Shown in pieces: positions 13,214 to 26,800 of a stretch of DNA of 64,000 nt; positions within the stretch are counted from its first letter, which is position 1; each line of letters starts with the position of its first letter. Under the pieces are notes generated by a model that worked only from the letters and a program-made list of their open reading frames with translations, was not told the DNA's origin and did no database searches. Made by a program: the position numbers and the translations under genes. This stretch comes from Baylisascaris procyonis. Its lineage: Eukaryota > Nematoda > Chromadorea > Rhabditida > Ascarididae. The stretch covers positions 853,001 to 917,000 of the forward strand of contig JAZARR010000153.1 in assembly GCA_037389465.1 (NCBI GenBank), in the 5' to 3' direction.

Positions 13214-16200
13214 ATGAACGCCTTCTTATGCAAACTACCGTAGAACAACGTCGATCATAACGTAGAATCTCTACAATCCTCTATCGCTTCCTGTTGCCGT
13301 TCACATTAAACGACTTTATTAGATCAATGACGACGCTAACGATGGGGAGGTCGAACCTTGATGTTGTATATGGTAGTAGGCTTTACGTAGATATCACCAT
13401 CGCCTCTTTCTTCATGTATGCACTCTGAAAGATAAGTAACACTGGGATTGCTTTTATGAAAATTGCGCTAGCTGGCCACTTTTATGAGGAAATTATTAGT
13501 GTACAATTTTATAAGTGAGAATTGCCATGGCACAACTTTGGCACAAATTGTCATCATCGCCCCGACAAGTATACCTTAACTCTGAATTTTTCCCACATAG
13601 GTAACAATTTTACCCATTACAATCATCGATAGGCATCATTGATTACTTCACCGTTTTCCTTCACGATAGCCTCGATAGTTTATACTAGTATTACTGTTCG
13701 CCGATAGTTCAACTTTCTAGCAATTAACAAATAAATTTCTTATACAGAAGTTAGTTTTTTTTTTTCTATCTCGCTCGATATGAATGCAACGTTCAATACA
13801 ATTTATGCATTTTTTTAGGGATTTTTTTTAAAGTTAATGAAAAAAAACGATTTTATATCTTTTTCTTGTTTATTTGAAGGCATTAAAGAATATTGCAGTA
13901 ATAAATTTCTAACGAATCTTCTTTTACGTTTTCATCAAGCAAACGTCACCCGTAATGGTGCGCTTACTTTTTGCTAATTTCAGATGTGTTTGTTTAGCAA
14001 CCATTAGGTGTGCGTCATTAGTGCTAGCATTTAGGTAAAGGTTATTTGAGAATGTCACATTGGAGAGCTCTGAAAGTGAAATTTCTACTGGAGACAATGT
14101 TAGGACCGGTTATTTAATGAAAGTGAAGACCGGTTATAGGTACTAAACATGCTTATCACCCTGTATAATCATATATTAACGATGAAACTTGTCGATTGGC
14201 GCAAGATCCTCCTTATAGCTTTCATGCTGATGTCGGACTTTTGCGGCGAACTGTGCCAATGACATTTTTTAAGAAAAAAAAAACAGCTTAAACAGGGTTT
14301 TGTTTTGTTTCGTTAGAGCTGCCTATAATAGAGTATATTAACTCGATTGAAATGCTATCGCTGAAACGAGTATATACTTTTAGAAGTGAACAAAAATATT
14401 CAAATGGACGCAATCTGCTTCTTGCCTAATAATCGAATTAAGCAATTTTATTCTACGGTTAATACCTGTCATCTTTGTTGATGTGCAAGCAAGATATATA
14501 AACGCAAGACTATGAAATATGAAGCCGCTCTTGAGACGTGGGGTTGACGTTTCAACGCTGCAACAATTTCGGGTTAGACTGTCCCTAAAAAATGTAAATC
14601 TTGGATTAAGCTTATTCAATTTAGCCAATGAGTTTGAAGCATAGGAAAAAAAGCGCAAAGGAAACAGGCATTCGGCGCTAACATTTGAACTCAGAAATTT
14701 TGAAACTGCATTTTACAGTTTGATTCAGTTTCACTCGAAATACTCATGTGTAGAGAACTTACTATCATTCCATGTTAAAGGCTGCTTTTTGCTGGCTTAA
14801 ACAAGTGTACTGTCGCAGGAAAGCTAGGGCTACACTTATGCTATCTGTACTTTTAGCATTTTTCAACTCGTTGAACCAATTGTGCTTATGAATTGCTCAT
14901 CGAACTCAATGAGTATTATTTCCCAACTTATAGTTAAAGGAATGCTCAGAACCATCAGGAAATTTTTCTGATATCAGAGCCTACTTCACAATTGGAAACA
15001 AGGCGATGTTAAACGAGAAAAAGTCAATCTTGCATTCAATTTGACTAACGAAAAAATATCGAGGAATGAAAAATCTAAGAAGCTCGATTTTTATGCAAAA
15101 TTTATATTGCCGCGAAATCGACCAGAGAGAGCATCAACTACACAATAGCCATGCAATTATGTGATGAAATATCCTTAAAGCAAACAAATGATGTGCAAAT
15201 GTTCTATGTGCATGATACATCTTGAGACTTCACTATCAATTAGCTTCATAACCGTCCGGTTGATTAGTGTTGCTAATAAATGAAAAGGTTACATCGATTT
15301 CTTCAATTTATATCTATGAATTTATATCTTATGAATACAATTAATTTCAAAGTTCACACTATAATATTCCGACTTTTACTTCATCAGCTCATAAACTTGT
15401 TTATAAGTGCTCATGCGGACGGAAAATTGATGCTATTTTCTACTAATGCATGAGTGTAAGATTTCAATGTTCACTTTTTCAATTCTTCAAATTCTGATCT
15501 ATGAACGAATCAGCTAATTACGGCTGAAAAAAGTAGAAGTAGAATGTGCATTTGCGAAAAGAGCGATCCGCATAATTATACACATCCAGGGTAAACTGAC
15601 ATTCTCAGTGAGACAAACAATGTCGATTTCAAACGTTGGAGCATTTTTTTAAAGCTATAATTATGAGCTCAAGAATTCTAAACGTTTAATGGAAAATGTC
15701 GGCTTATTAGCCTATAAGCTGATAAGGGTTGAGAAAGTACAATTCATAAATGAAAATTACTTTCTTGATCGTGGATCGTTTTTGTAGATCTCTCTAGTCA
15801 GCAGTTTCAACCTTTGTAAAGCATGCAAGCTACATCTGAATCTTACGGTTTATTAGGGATGCTTATGGTGCATTTTGAGCCCATTCACTGACAAAGAATT
15901 CAGGATATCGTGGACATTTTATAATATCGGCCTCATTGGATCCTTGAACATGGTCAAAACTTGGTGTGCTTATGTGTTTTGTGGTTCGTTTTATGGAAAG
16001 CCTTGTGATTCAGGGCATATAAGTGAATAAAAAAATATTATTGAGTGTGTGAGGATTGCATGCACTAGTATCGAGCATGACCCTGATGAAACATGAATAA
16101 AACAAGCGATCTGAATTTCATATTTAGATTTATTATTCAGGCAACAGCGATAAACTGAACTCCAAAGGGCATGGATTTAGAGCTTAATCTCTCTTATGCG

Positions 16201-19012
16201 CCAAATGCAAGAACTTTGCAGTTTTCGTCATCCATAAACTTCGCCATGGGAGCTGCCTAGCTGAAAAGTGATAAACTTATATGTTTTCATTTCATCGTAT
16301 AATGTTGTGTGCGTATAATTTGCGCAATATCCAATTTTTTTAAAATGCACTTCCGCAATTTACCTCGTCCAATGTTGAGTGACAATGGTACCTTTTCTCT
16401 AGGTGTACATGTTTATGCGTCCACCCATCCGATAGTTCCATCTTCAGAAAGCCAGAGTTAGTCGACTCGATTTCTTCACTTCGACTGTCGAGAAATTTTG
16501 AAAGCAATTCAAGTCATATAAATGTAACGAAGCTCTTATTCATTTCGCATTGGTTACTTCTGGATTTAACATAGGCCATTAGGTTGAAATAAACATTTTA
16601 TGGGCGATTGCGGTCGGTCGAATTAGCTGAATTATTTAGGAAGCATTTTCATCATATTACTCGTTTATAATTTACAAAACTGGTCGGTCAGATGAATGAA
16701 ATACAAAGGAGCAAATTAGGCGAACTTCTAAGACATGTTCCTCCACTTGCCTTTGACTCAAGCAGTCAATGCAAGGTCGAAATCCGACTGGCGTTTATCG
16801 GGCACAAAATTTCACCTCAGAATGTCTATAAATTTCATACAAGCGATAGATCAGGACGAAAGATGATATTGGAGGTCATTCTAATCCATTCCAGCAGCAA
16901 AATCATGGCTTTTCTTTGAGATCCTCCAGAGTTGGCGAAGGTGGAGAGATAAAACAGATGCACGAAGCATGCGCATTGAAGACTCCTTTCTTTAATGGGT
17001 TTTGTCACTACAAATATGCAAGGGGTCACGACACAATCTGAAGGCCATGACTGAAGAACCGCAAATTCGGTGAAAAGCGCATGCATTTTGCTCAGCCGTC
17101 AAAGATTTTATTGCCGCACTAAGTTGCAAGTAATTAGTTTATAAACAGAAATCAGATGGCATATTCTTATTTATCTCTTGAAATCAGCTTGCACATCTTG
17201 CATAAAATCTGTTTTTTCTGTGGCTTGATCGGCTAGAGAGCAAACTTCGAATTGAAACTAATTGTTGGCCGACCTAAAGCACAATTGGGCACGAAAATCG
17301 CAATTTACCATGCACAAAAATGCAAAAAAAAGACAGGCAAAAACGAAACAAGCACACACGCATATGCGCAAAGATATAAAGCTGGCTGAAAGCAAATATA
17401 ATTTAAAGAAAAAAAAAAGCGTGCAAAGCCGTTCGAAGACAATTTTCTGCAGATTCTCTCGTGTGGAACGGGCATTTTAGGCATTAAAGTTTGGGTTTTT
17501 TCTTGTTGAACGCTACCGAAGTTGCTAACGTTTCAGTGCTGATCTCTTTCAACCTTTTTCCATCACTGCTTTAGGCATTTTCTTTCTTATTAGAGCTGCT
17601 CATTCCTTACTGTATTTCTATTTAAAAAAATTTGAGTATCTTACGATAAAATGCTTAGAAATCGTTATTGTTCTATAAATTAAAAGTGCAATGTACTTCA
17701 TGTATTGCATCAAATTTTCAATTCAAACTTCAATTTTTACTTTCGAGTTCATCTTAGCGATAAGTTATTTAGTTAGGAGGTTTTTATGCAAAAAAAAGAT
17801 GACTCCCAATTCAAAATCAGCTTCGTTATTTTGTTCGCTTTGCGCAAACAGATGCTCACATGTGTAATGAATATTGCAACAAATATAAATTCATTGCTGA
17901 CTTTGTTAAGTATGAATGTGATTGCTGCAGCGATACGAGAATATGTGAACAATTATTGATTTGTTAGGTTCTTATGAACCATAATTTGTGAAGTTTATTT
18001 AAGCCTGTAAGATTTTTATATATCTTAACTAAAACTTTCCCATTTTGAGAGTAATATCGCATCGTTGACAACTTCAAGCAAAATTTCTGCGCACATCCAT
18101 ATAATCATCAGTTTCAGAATTCATCAGTGCGGTCATTGAAACAAACCATAAGTTGAAGAAGATTGTCATACAGACGTCTATCGAGTAAAAAACCTTTTTA
18201 TGCATAAATTTAGCCGAAGGAAACATAGAAAAGGTTCTATAAAATAAGCGTTTAGCTTGCGCAAATACCCACCAAATTTCCTTTTTAAGCGATAGGGCTA
18301 TCGTCCTGCCATCGATGATACAATGGTCGAATGAGCTCATAGAAGCAGAGACTTTCTAAGAGCTTAAATAAATAAACGATTTGCATCAAGCAAACATAAA
18401 CATCTCCAAGTATAGCAGAATTTGAAATACAAATTTCCCACTAATTTATGCAAATATTATCAATGAAAGCTGACAGTGTTGGAATGACATGAGGTGACTA
18501 AGTTTATTTCACTATCTAGTCATTAATCAAACTCATCATTACTTATAATCACCTGTGTGGTCGATGAAAAATTCTAGCGATTCCTAAGGAAGTTTAGTGC
18601 AATTTGCTGGAACATCGATCAAATGTACTCATTCTCGTGCGCTCTCCAAAAATTCTATGTTGCGAACGCAATAATTGTTATTCATTGGGTGAATCGTTGA
18701 TTACAAGTACATTTTTCTTTCCTTTCTGTGACGATATTGAACCACAATAATTATAGATCATTTGAATAAACTAGCTGAAATTAGCTTTCTCGAGTATTAA
18801 CGGATGGCAGCAAATTTTCTAGCATCACTTCATAGTTCGACATCCATAGCGATTAGCTTTTACAGGAATACTTGCTCATCAATGCGTGGAATGAGCATTT
18901 AATTGAAGCTAATTATGTTGATTTACTTCTGAAATGGAGGGCGGCCTCTGAACCAGAATCTCGATAGATCATCTCACGGGCGATCGGTAACCGCGTTAAA
19001 ACCTGCGAGACA
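13214..19012. other. Long gene-poor region
   Basis: About 5.8 kb downstream of the MIG-18-like gene holds only short frames in both orientations and no convincing exon, RNA gene or repeat array. A Lys-rich frame at 17262-17480 is explained by A-rich sequence. AATAAA motifs occur (for example 13730-13735), but they are too common in such AT-rich DNA to be informative. Confidence 0.4.
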
Positions 19013-19291
19013 ATGAGGCATTCTTGTTTCTTTGATTTTCATCTATCTGAGCAAAAGGTTAGCACGATGGTCACTATTATACACAAACTGCAAAGAAGCG
19101 AAACGCGTCGAAATGATATTCGTCTAGTAGTTTCACTTATCACTCAATGTTGCCTCGTCTCGTTCCAACACCTAGTAAAATGCGTTTATACGTATTGCTG
19201 CCCATATATTAGTTTCTTTATTGCATCCAATCGTTTTAAGGTTAATAAAGAAGCCGGTTTGCAAATTGCGCGTAAATTCTTAGGCGTGTAA
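19013..19291 (+). CDS. Possible terminal exon of a seven-transmembrane chemoreceptor-like protein
   Basis: An open frame ending at 19291 contains MVTIIHKLQRSETRRNDIRL followed by a hydrophobic run (VVSLITQCCLVSFQHLV), a second hydrophobic stretch and a basic tail (NKEAGLQIARKFLGV). A basic RSETRRNDIRL segment just before a membrane helix is how the third intracellular loop and TM6 of many nematode serpentine receptors look. No upstream exons with the first five helices were found, and the frame contains an internal GTTAGC donor-like site. It could be a receptor fragment, a decayed copy or chance. The family call is weak. Confidence 0.2.
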   Translation: MRHSCFFDFHLSEQKVSTMVTIIHKLQRSETRRNDIRLVVSLITQCCLVSFQHLVKCVYTYCCPYISFFIASNRFKVNKEAGLQIARKFLGV

Positions 19292-19840
19292 TGCGGACAT
19301 TATGATTATACTCAAAATTATGAGTAAATTCAACTATTGACAGATTAAGCGATCTTAAGATGTATATCCTAGTCATTGGATTTCATATTCTCAGTTGAAA
19401 TAGTCGATTAATGAATGCAAACTGAAACTAAAATGTAAAGTGATTAATGCAGATACAACTATGGTGTCACTATTGTATGCTATATGAATGTTATTTTGAA
19501 AGAGCGCATAAAAATACAAATTATGTCGATTTTCTTGGCATTACTTAATTTTTGCACTTTTATTTTTTCCTGTTCGATTATTCGTTCTTCAAATCGCTTC
19601 ATTGGTTCATTCCATCGCTTTCGTTGAATCAAGTAGCGCAAATGTATGCAAAGGTATTTGCGCTGCGATTCATTTATTGTATCGCCTATTATTCTCGCTT
19701 TGTTTCCTCTCACATTATTGTTAGAAATGAAGCAATGATTATATCAGTTGCACAAATACGATTGTAATACAATATAGGTGATAATGCATTCATTTCTCAA
19801 TTTAGTAAATGAAGCGAACCAATATGAGACGATCGTCTAA

Positions 19841-19863
19841 TTTTTTTTTTTTTTTTTTTTTTT
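19841..19863. repeat. Poly(T) tract
   Basis: An uninterrupted run of 23 T lies in intergenic DNA about 400 bases beyond the 3' end of the minus-strand peptide gene. It is low-complexity sequence or the A-tail of an old retroposed insert on the minus strand. No body of an element could be recognised beside it. Confidence 0.8.
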
Positions 19864-20118
19864 AGGGAAAAGAGTTTCATTTACTTCAACGCACAATGAA
19901 AATATGGATGATTTCTTTAATTTGCACATGAGTTAATTGATTGACGCAATATATGAATGCTCTACGCTAATGGAATACCTGATAATAATAGGCAAATATA
20001 TTTCAATGATAAAGACGTGAAACGAATAAGGTTATCACGAGATAATATGAACATTTCTGGGAAAATCACAGCTTTTATTCAATGATAATATGAAATTTGC
20101 ATTTGTTCATTTCAGCTA

Positions 20119-20124
20119 TTTATT
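20119..20124 (-). terminator. Polyadenylation signal of the GY-rich peptide gene
   Basis: The plus strand reads TTTATT, that is AATAAA on the minus strand, 132 bases downstream of the stop codon at 20256-20258. It is the nearest canonical signal in the right orientation. Confidence 0.4.
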
Positions 20125-20255
20125 TAATTCATTCGTTCACTTTTCCTCATCGTTTTTAACGGTGAGTAAGTGACAAGTGATCATTTTGTTGAATATTTGT
20201 GATAATCCTTCGACATCCATTATCAGTCAAATTGATAATCAGGATACTAATAGTG

Positions 20256-23200
20256 TTAACCCAATATAGCTCCAAACAAGCCACCGCCAAAAGGACCGAG
20301 AGCGCTTCTTTGACGATATGGAACACCACCGTTGCCGAAAGATCCGTAGACATATCGTCGATAGCCACCATATGGTCCGTACCCTCCATATGGTCGATAA
20401 AATCCTGTATGTGGTTGACCGTACGGAGCGAATGGTCTAAAAGGCCGAAATCCCTGAAAAAAAGAAACTACTGGTCATGCTGCAAAATATTTTACAACGT
20501 TGCGCTCGATTTCTGTTATTTCGGAGAACATCATTAACCGCAAACACGAAGGAATGTTTATTTTTTCAATATCTCGGACAAGTTTGAGCGATTCACTGAA
20601 TTTCCACTCTCAATCAACAAGCTTTTTATGCGAGTTTCACGGAGTGTTGAATTCAAAACTACGAATTGCGCCCAGTGGATTAGAAAAATACCGTATTGAA
20701 ATCAGACCATCCAAAGAGAGAGAAGTAATGGATAACTGACTCGCGCCTTTGGCGCATCGGATAGACAGCATACGAAGTAATGTATTATAGTTCCACTCTC
20801 AGTCAACAAATGAAAATTTCTGTTATTTTTGGAAAGTGCTCAGTTTCAGGCGTTCAAACTGTATTTCTTTGAAATACTGTATTATATAGATGATTAATTA
20901 AAATGTGAAATATAACAGGAAATATTCAAGGTTGGGCGGGAAATAAAAAGAGATTTGCATGTTTAGGCTCCTTGTAATGAAGATACTTTATCTCCATAAG
21001 GTTAGATCTTATCGTAAAATAGAACCATTGGCTTTTGTGCGATAAAACATCATATTGTGCTTATGCTGCGAATTCGCTAATTTGCATATGCGCATTAAAA
21101 AATGATGCCGCATAATGCTTCTGTCTTCTGCTAAAGAAATGAACCACTCGAAATTTTTCTTCATGACCAAAACTTTCGTTTCATTGATGACAATATTTTG
21201 CAGCAACTAAAATCTCAAAACCAAGCCAGATTTGAAGCCATGACTCATAATTTTATCACGGTATTAAGGCAACTGCTATTCCTTTCAAAAGAAATTTTTC
21301 AGCTGCACATTGCGCTCGGACGTTTTCGTTTTGTTCAGCTGAACGGCCAATTTAGTTTGTTTTTTTTTCCATCCAAGTAGGAGTTTTTCAATTCAAAATG
21401 CATCATTTGAGAAATGCGTTTATTGAGAAAATTCTTCGCAGCTCGACGATAAATTCAGAGACAATCAGCGGCAACTGAGGATTAGCTTCAGATGAGCCAA
21501 CGTAATTTCTTGTCAATTTTCGCGGCATTGACATTTTCATGAGGCAACGCTTCAACCAGGCTTAATGTGATATAACTCCCACAACCGATAGTCTCCCCCC
21601 CCCCCCAAAGTATCTCCCACGGCCAAAAAAGGCCTCCAATTACTTGCAGTAAAAGAAGAAGGCCCACTTGATCAGGAAATTTAGTACGGCCTTATGTGTG
21701 GCGAAACCATTTTATCTGCTGGCTTCATGCATGCATTGTTTCATAAGAATACATACGTGGTTGCAAATATCCGGCTATCCTTTGGCTGATCACTGCTACC
21801 CCAACAATCCAGGTGGCATTTTCAAATCCACTGATCCTCAGCCCCAAGCTTGCCTTGGCCATGGAGCTTACATTTAACTATCACTCTACTATCTCCTATC
21901 TATTGTTCTATTCGCTATGAAAAACGTCCTCTTTTTATGTCTTCGCCAGTGACTGCTAAGGGATAATGAAAGGCCTACTGGTTGGCTTGTTTTTTTTTTT
22001 TTTAAATTGTTCCTTCCCATAGAACGAATGAGGGTATAGGCTGTCGGCGAAATTGATTTCATAGTCGCCGCAAATCTATGCGGCTTCTTTAATTAAATCT
22101 TATTTCCTAGTATTTCATATAGAAACGTAATCCAACTTCATTTAGCAAATAACATCATTTCGAGTGCTTTATGTTGCGTTTCAACGAAGATGATTTCAAC
22201 GCAGTCGCATATGAAACCTTTTTTATGCAACACCATTTCATTCCACGAAATTCGTAGTGAACAACACATCGGGCCGCTGAAAGCATGAGGAGATACAATA
22301 TGGATTGCCACGCCCCACTTTCATGCAGTCAAGACGAAGCGTTTGTTACTTCTAAAATTTTCCATATTTGCTCAACGATCTAATAGTCTTTGTAGGAATT
22401 CCACTTTCAGACTTGCAAAAACTTCCTGGAATATTATACTTTTTTTGAAGATTTTATTCAATGGGCTTGAAACTTGCTTTGACGATAGGTGCAACGGTAA
22501 GAATGTTAGGAAATTTTCAAGCATGATGACATCATCCAGCATATGCAATATCCTAAATATTTTGTGTGAGTGTCTATCAACCCATATTTATGGCAGTTTC
22601 AGCTTGTAGATCACTGAAAGGAGGCCTACGAAATATGGTTGGTTTCATTTTTATCGAAGCAAAAGAAATAGTAGACGATACGCAAAGCAGTCGTGTGAAT
22701 GACTATTTCGCAAAGCATAGAATATGACAGCTAAACTTTTCTCAGAAGTTTTTGTATGCGAGCGGTTTCCGCATATTGCACTGTTTTTGGTACTTTATGC
22801 AACCACTTGTTGGTCTTACAAATGGAGTTGTAAAAGCATATGCGGATTAAGCCCATATAGCGAATTTTTAGCATCTCTGAGTATACGTTCAAATAATGTG
22901 CGCTGTTGTGCCGGTTTTTGATACTTTGCGGCGAATAGCGCAATGAAATCCTCTCGTAATTAATGCAATTAGTCTTTTTTATGCACTGATTTATGCCTTT
23001 TAAATGAGTGATTCTGCTCAAAAATGATTCTCATTCTAGAATGGTTTTTGTCTTTTCACGAAAACCTAAGAATGAGCTTATCCTTTCGAGGCGGAGCCAA
23101 TATTCGTGTAGGATCGAAGTGATAACTCATAAGAATTGGAAATCACTGGTTAACTTTTGAAGAATAAAATTCGGATCCAACAGGATGGTGTCACTGTTGG

Positions 23201-23788
23201 CACAATTAAATGAAGCAAATAACAAGATGAACTTTCAGCTTTATTGCCTCTGTGTGGAGGAGGGGAGGAGAGCATATCGGGCATGACAGCAGTCCTGTTG
23301 CGTACGGAACTATTAATTTTTTTTTCAGAATTCATTCCATAATATTCTCATCGTTTTTTTTGTTATTATAAGGATTTGATTGTGCTAGACAGCCTCACCT
23401 TACGATGGAACTAGTAATTAACAGTAATCGTATTCTTAATTGAACGACACATTGTGAAGATTATTACAGTAATTAGCTCAGGTGTACAGTAATGAAGTCG
23501 AGATTACTACGGTAACCAATTAAGGCTGAGTTAAATTGCTGTAATAATCTGGGGCTCATTACTGTATGCCTGAGTTGATTATTGCAATAACATTATTTGC
23601 AAAAAAAAAAAATTGCACGATTATCTACATATTGAAGGCTAACAAAGTTCATGAGTGATAGGCATGTATGATGAGTGTTGAATATAGATAAGATTGATAA
23701 TGCTTACCTGTGCATTCGTTTCTTGCATTATGAAGCAAGCGAAGAGAGCGAAAACGAAAAGGAGAAAAAATGTTGATTTGTTGGTCAT
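20256..23788 (-). CDS. Secreted Gly/Tyr-rich small peptide precursor
   Basis: Two exons, 23708-23788 and 20256-20453, join in phase 0 across a 3.25-kb intron (donor CAG|GTAAGC, acceptor TTTTTCAG|GGA) to give 92 residues. Exon 1 is a complete signal peptide (MTNKSTFFLLFVFALFACF) ending near NAQ. Exon 2 encodes the whole mature part. This is rich in Gly, Tyr, Phe, Pro and Arg, with repeats of the type FRPFRPF and YGGYGPYGGYRRY, then VYGSFGNGG, and it ends FGAILG-stop. The YGGYG runs resemble nematode epidermal antimicrobial/neuropeptide-like (NLP, caenacin) peptides. An internal RR pair and the terminal Gly would allow prohormone cleavage and C-terminal amidation, so a processed amidated peptide is equally possible. 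A secreted product is well supported. Its function is not known. Confidence 0.78.
20741..20770 (+). other. tRNA A-box-like fragment
   Basis: The stretch around GCCTTTGGCGCATCGGATAG matches the 5' half of a tRNA, including an A-box of the form TGGCGCATCGG. No B-box or acceptor complement follows. A 19-base repeat (TTCCACTCTCA.TCAACAA) occurs at 20602-20620 and again at 20791-20809, on either side of it. It is probably a tRNA-derived scrap inside the intron of the GY-rich peptide gene. Confidence 0.25.
21595..21606. repeat. Poly(C) tract
   Basis: Twelve consecutive C residues sit within the intron of the GY-rich peptide gene. A C homopolymer of this length is conspicuous in such AT-rich DNA, but no function is evident. 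Confidence 0.8.
23458..23590. repeat. Imperfect inverted repeat, MITE-like hairpin
   Basis: The left arm at about 23458-23494 reads GATTATTACAGTAATTAGC then CTCAGGTGTACAGTAATGA. The right arm at about 23555-23590 reads TCATTACTGTATGCCTGAG then TTGATTATTGCAATAA, its near reverse complement. Additional CTGTAATAATC copies lie in the spacer. The arms could fold into a long hairpin. The size and AT-rich arms fit a miniature inverted-repeat element inserted in the intron of the GY-rich peptide gene. Target-site duplication could not be established. Confidence 0.5.
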
Positions 23789-23825
23789 CTCGGTAACTGA
23801 ACACTAAGCAAACTATGCCACCCAT

Positions 23826-23833
23826 CTTTTATG
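23826..23833 (-). promoter_or_regulatory. Possible TATA box of the GY-rich peptide gene
   Basis: On the minus strand the sequence reads CATAAAAG about 40 bases upstream of the ATG at 23788. That spacing would place transcription start only a few bases before the start codon. A GTTCAG at 23797-23802 (minus strand) could alternatively serve as a trans-splice acceptor. Confidence 0.35.
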
Positions 23834-26800
23834 CATTCAACGTGACAAAGTTGACCTCAAATTCGCCAATATGTACCCGCAAACTCCATTGACCCTTAAA
23901 TTGTTTCGCGCTCCACTTCATGACGATGTATAAAATTCCAATTTACTATAGCTGATTCATGACGAAATATCTGTATGGATAAAGTTGCTGACCACTGGAA
24001 GAAGAAATGAAGATAGGGACGAAGAGGAGATAGAAAACAGCCTTATGCTTCCTGAATATTTGGAATCAATAAAATTTGAATTTTGAAAACTATACGGAGT
24101 GACTGTATGAATTTTGTATGCCACATTACGAATAGAACATGACACACCAAAACAAATGCGGAAATCGAAGTTGTCAATAATCGTTAATAATTTCGGAATA
24201 ATACTTGAAATCTGTAGAGATATTATCTAGAAATATAATACAACTTAAAGTACAGAAATTTGCCATTAAAGTATGAGCGGTGAGTTAGAAGGATGAAACA
24301 CTACTATAAATTAGTCATAGGCAATGGTAGTAGCCGATCGGAACTTCTTTCGGCTGGCTACCGTTTAAAAGCATCTTCTAAAAACCGAATTTTGATGGCA
24401 ACCAGGAAACTGACCGAGGGTTTTTCAAATCAAGGAGCTCATCCTGGCTAAATCCAGTACCGTTAAGTTATACCGTAGCGAAAAAAAAATTACAGCAAGT
24501 ATGCGAGCTTACAAATCTAGAGCTGTTTGCATAACAAACTCAGCTTTGAATTTAGCCTCGATCTGGCTGAAAAAAGGCAACAACCAAAGAGACAGCATAA
24601 AAAGTAGCCTTGTAGTGAAGGCTTCTTAGCCCCATTCACGTTGCGCCCATCATGACAATTCGCGTCTCCCGGCGTGTGCACTTCGAGTATCGTTGACGCC
24701 ACGCACAAGCACTGAAACGCGAATTCGTCGACATATTCCTTCAGGCGTCAACGCATCGTTTGATCCACATTGTTGGTAAATGCTCCTTTAGGGGCTTCGT
24801 TACTATGGAAATATTCTTATACCTTGCTGTATCTTCCTTCAATTCTGTGATCGAGACAAGGCAGTTGTGCCGTTGCCGTTTTTTGGCGCTGAAACAATTT
24901 TGGCTTTTATGTTGTCTTGGCGTCTCGCTCGTCAACCTTTTTCTCATCTGGCATCGCTATCATTCATACCCTCGGTATTACCTTCCAACTTTTGCTTGCC
25001 AATTATTAGCTGGTTGGACATTTCTATCGAATCTTCACTTCTTCGAAAATGATTTTACGCCGAGAACAGGAGTCTGCGGAGATCACGAAACTCGAAGCAC
25101 CGCTGTCTGTTCGGCTTCTTCAAGATCCACGATACCAAAATGACATTTGCTGTTTTATAAACGTATCGCCGAAAAAAGCACCAAATGACAAGTGAGTCAG
25201 TCAAAAAGTGTGATACTGAAGGTGTCAAAAAAGTAACTCAAAGCATCATCGCGCTGACCGAGTGAAAGAGGAAGGGGAATAAAGTTAAAAGGAAGATAGA
25301 AGCTACTCTAATATCAAACAATGGAAAGCGCTCAAAACAACTTTTGCTTTCCTGAAAAGAGAGGAACCTTATAATATATGACTACAGTATATGATCAGAG
25401 TGCGTGGTCTATGTGAACGAAAAATTGCATCACGAATAATCAGAACGATTTGTTCCTCAAAGCATCAGCTATTACTTCTTCATGAAGGAAGTGAAATCAA
25501 ATTGCACTGCTCACCATTGTTTCTTTTCATCGAAAATGATAAGAAAGTCGCATAAAAGTTGAAATGTCACATGAAAAGATACATCTTTCTGTTTATGCTC
25601 GTTCACGAAAGGAAAGCCTTCAACGACACTGCTAGCATAAGTGATAGATACACAACAACATCTCCTAATAAGACAAAGCAGAGTACAACCATTAGAAATG
25701 TGTGTAACGGATATACAAAGCTAAATGCGGCTTACATCATGAACAACGATAGAAGGAGAAGGAAAAACCAGTTGAAAGATACCGCGCCCAGTTACGGAAG
25801 AAGGTAGTTAAGGTGTTCTCGACTATACACGATGTGAAGGAATATCAACTTCGTCGTAGTAGAAACAACAGAGATATAGTTATAGAGTGTAACTAGAGTA
25901 AGAAGAGTCACATTCAAGCGCATATCACCGGAAAACCGGAAACAGAAGTTACGCAAAGTCATCCACATTGTTTAAGGTAGTTTAAAGGATGATGTTATAC
26001 ATAGTCTTACCTGTACTCTCCGTTATTCATTCCTTATCCCTCAACACTCAGTGCATTCTGAGTCTTCCCTGCACACAAGTTGCGCTTCAGCAGATCCCTA
26101 AATCTCATACTATGTTTAGATCGTGTTCGCAAATACCGAAAGAGGCAGCACAACGTGTCTCCCATTAATCATGGTCCTGCAGGACATGAATTTGGCTTAA
26201 GCGCAATTCTTTACACTCCCGGCGTTCAAGCTGTGCGAGGAAAAAACTAGCAAGCGTTGTTTCCCTGTAATTATAACATTGCAGTCTCGCAAGGAAGGAA
26301 GCTAGCGTATGCTTAATTCACGAACAACACTAAGGTGTGCCCTTTCGACAAAGGTAGCATCCGGTTGCAGCCAAAATCCTTTCAAAAGCGACTGAATTTC
26401 AAAATTTAAGACCGGACTCCCGAAAGTCCCTACGCAAAAAAAGAATCTAGGTTGCAACCGAGAGAATCGAAAAAGGACAGAAATGGATTTCGACAAGTGC
26501 AAGCTAATCGGAATTCAATCGATTGCTCAAAGGAACTGCTCACTGGACTATTTGAGGCAGCGATTTTACCGTTCTGGAGAACTAGGCTGTTTTGCTGGCA
26601 TGCCAGAAGCTATTTCATTTATATCTAAAGGGCAGGAACTTCGAACTGTGGGCAAGGACGCAATGTTCATCATACTGTAGATTAGAGCACCTGAGTTAGT
26701 GAATAGGGCATTTCATACTGTAGATTTCGGTGGAGTAGGGAAAGGTAGAAGCGCCATCATGTGCATTCTGATGAACTCTTGCAAAGGACGTATCAAGCGA

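Noticed and set aside
17262..17480. Lys-rich 72-codon plus-strand frame.
   Set aside because: It arises from A-rich low-complexity sequence and has no acceptor, domain or partner exon.
24760..25143. 127-codon plus-strand frame with hydrophobic stretches.
   Set aside because: An equally plausible-looking frame exists on the opposite strand, and no signal, domain or splice partner supports either.
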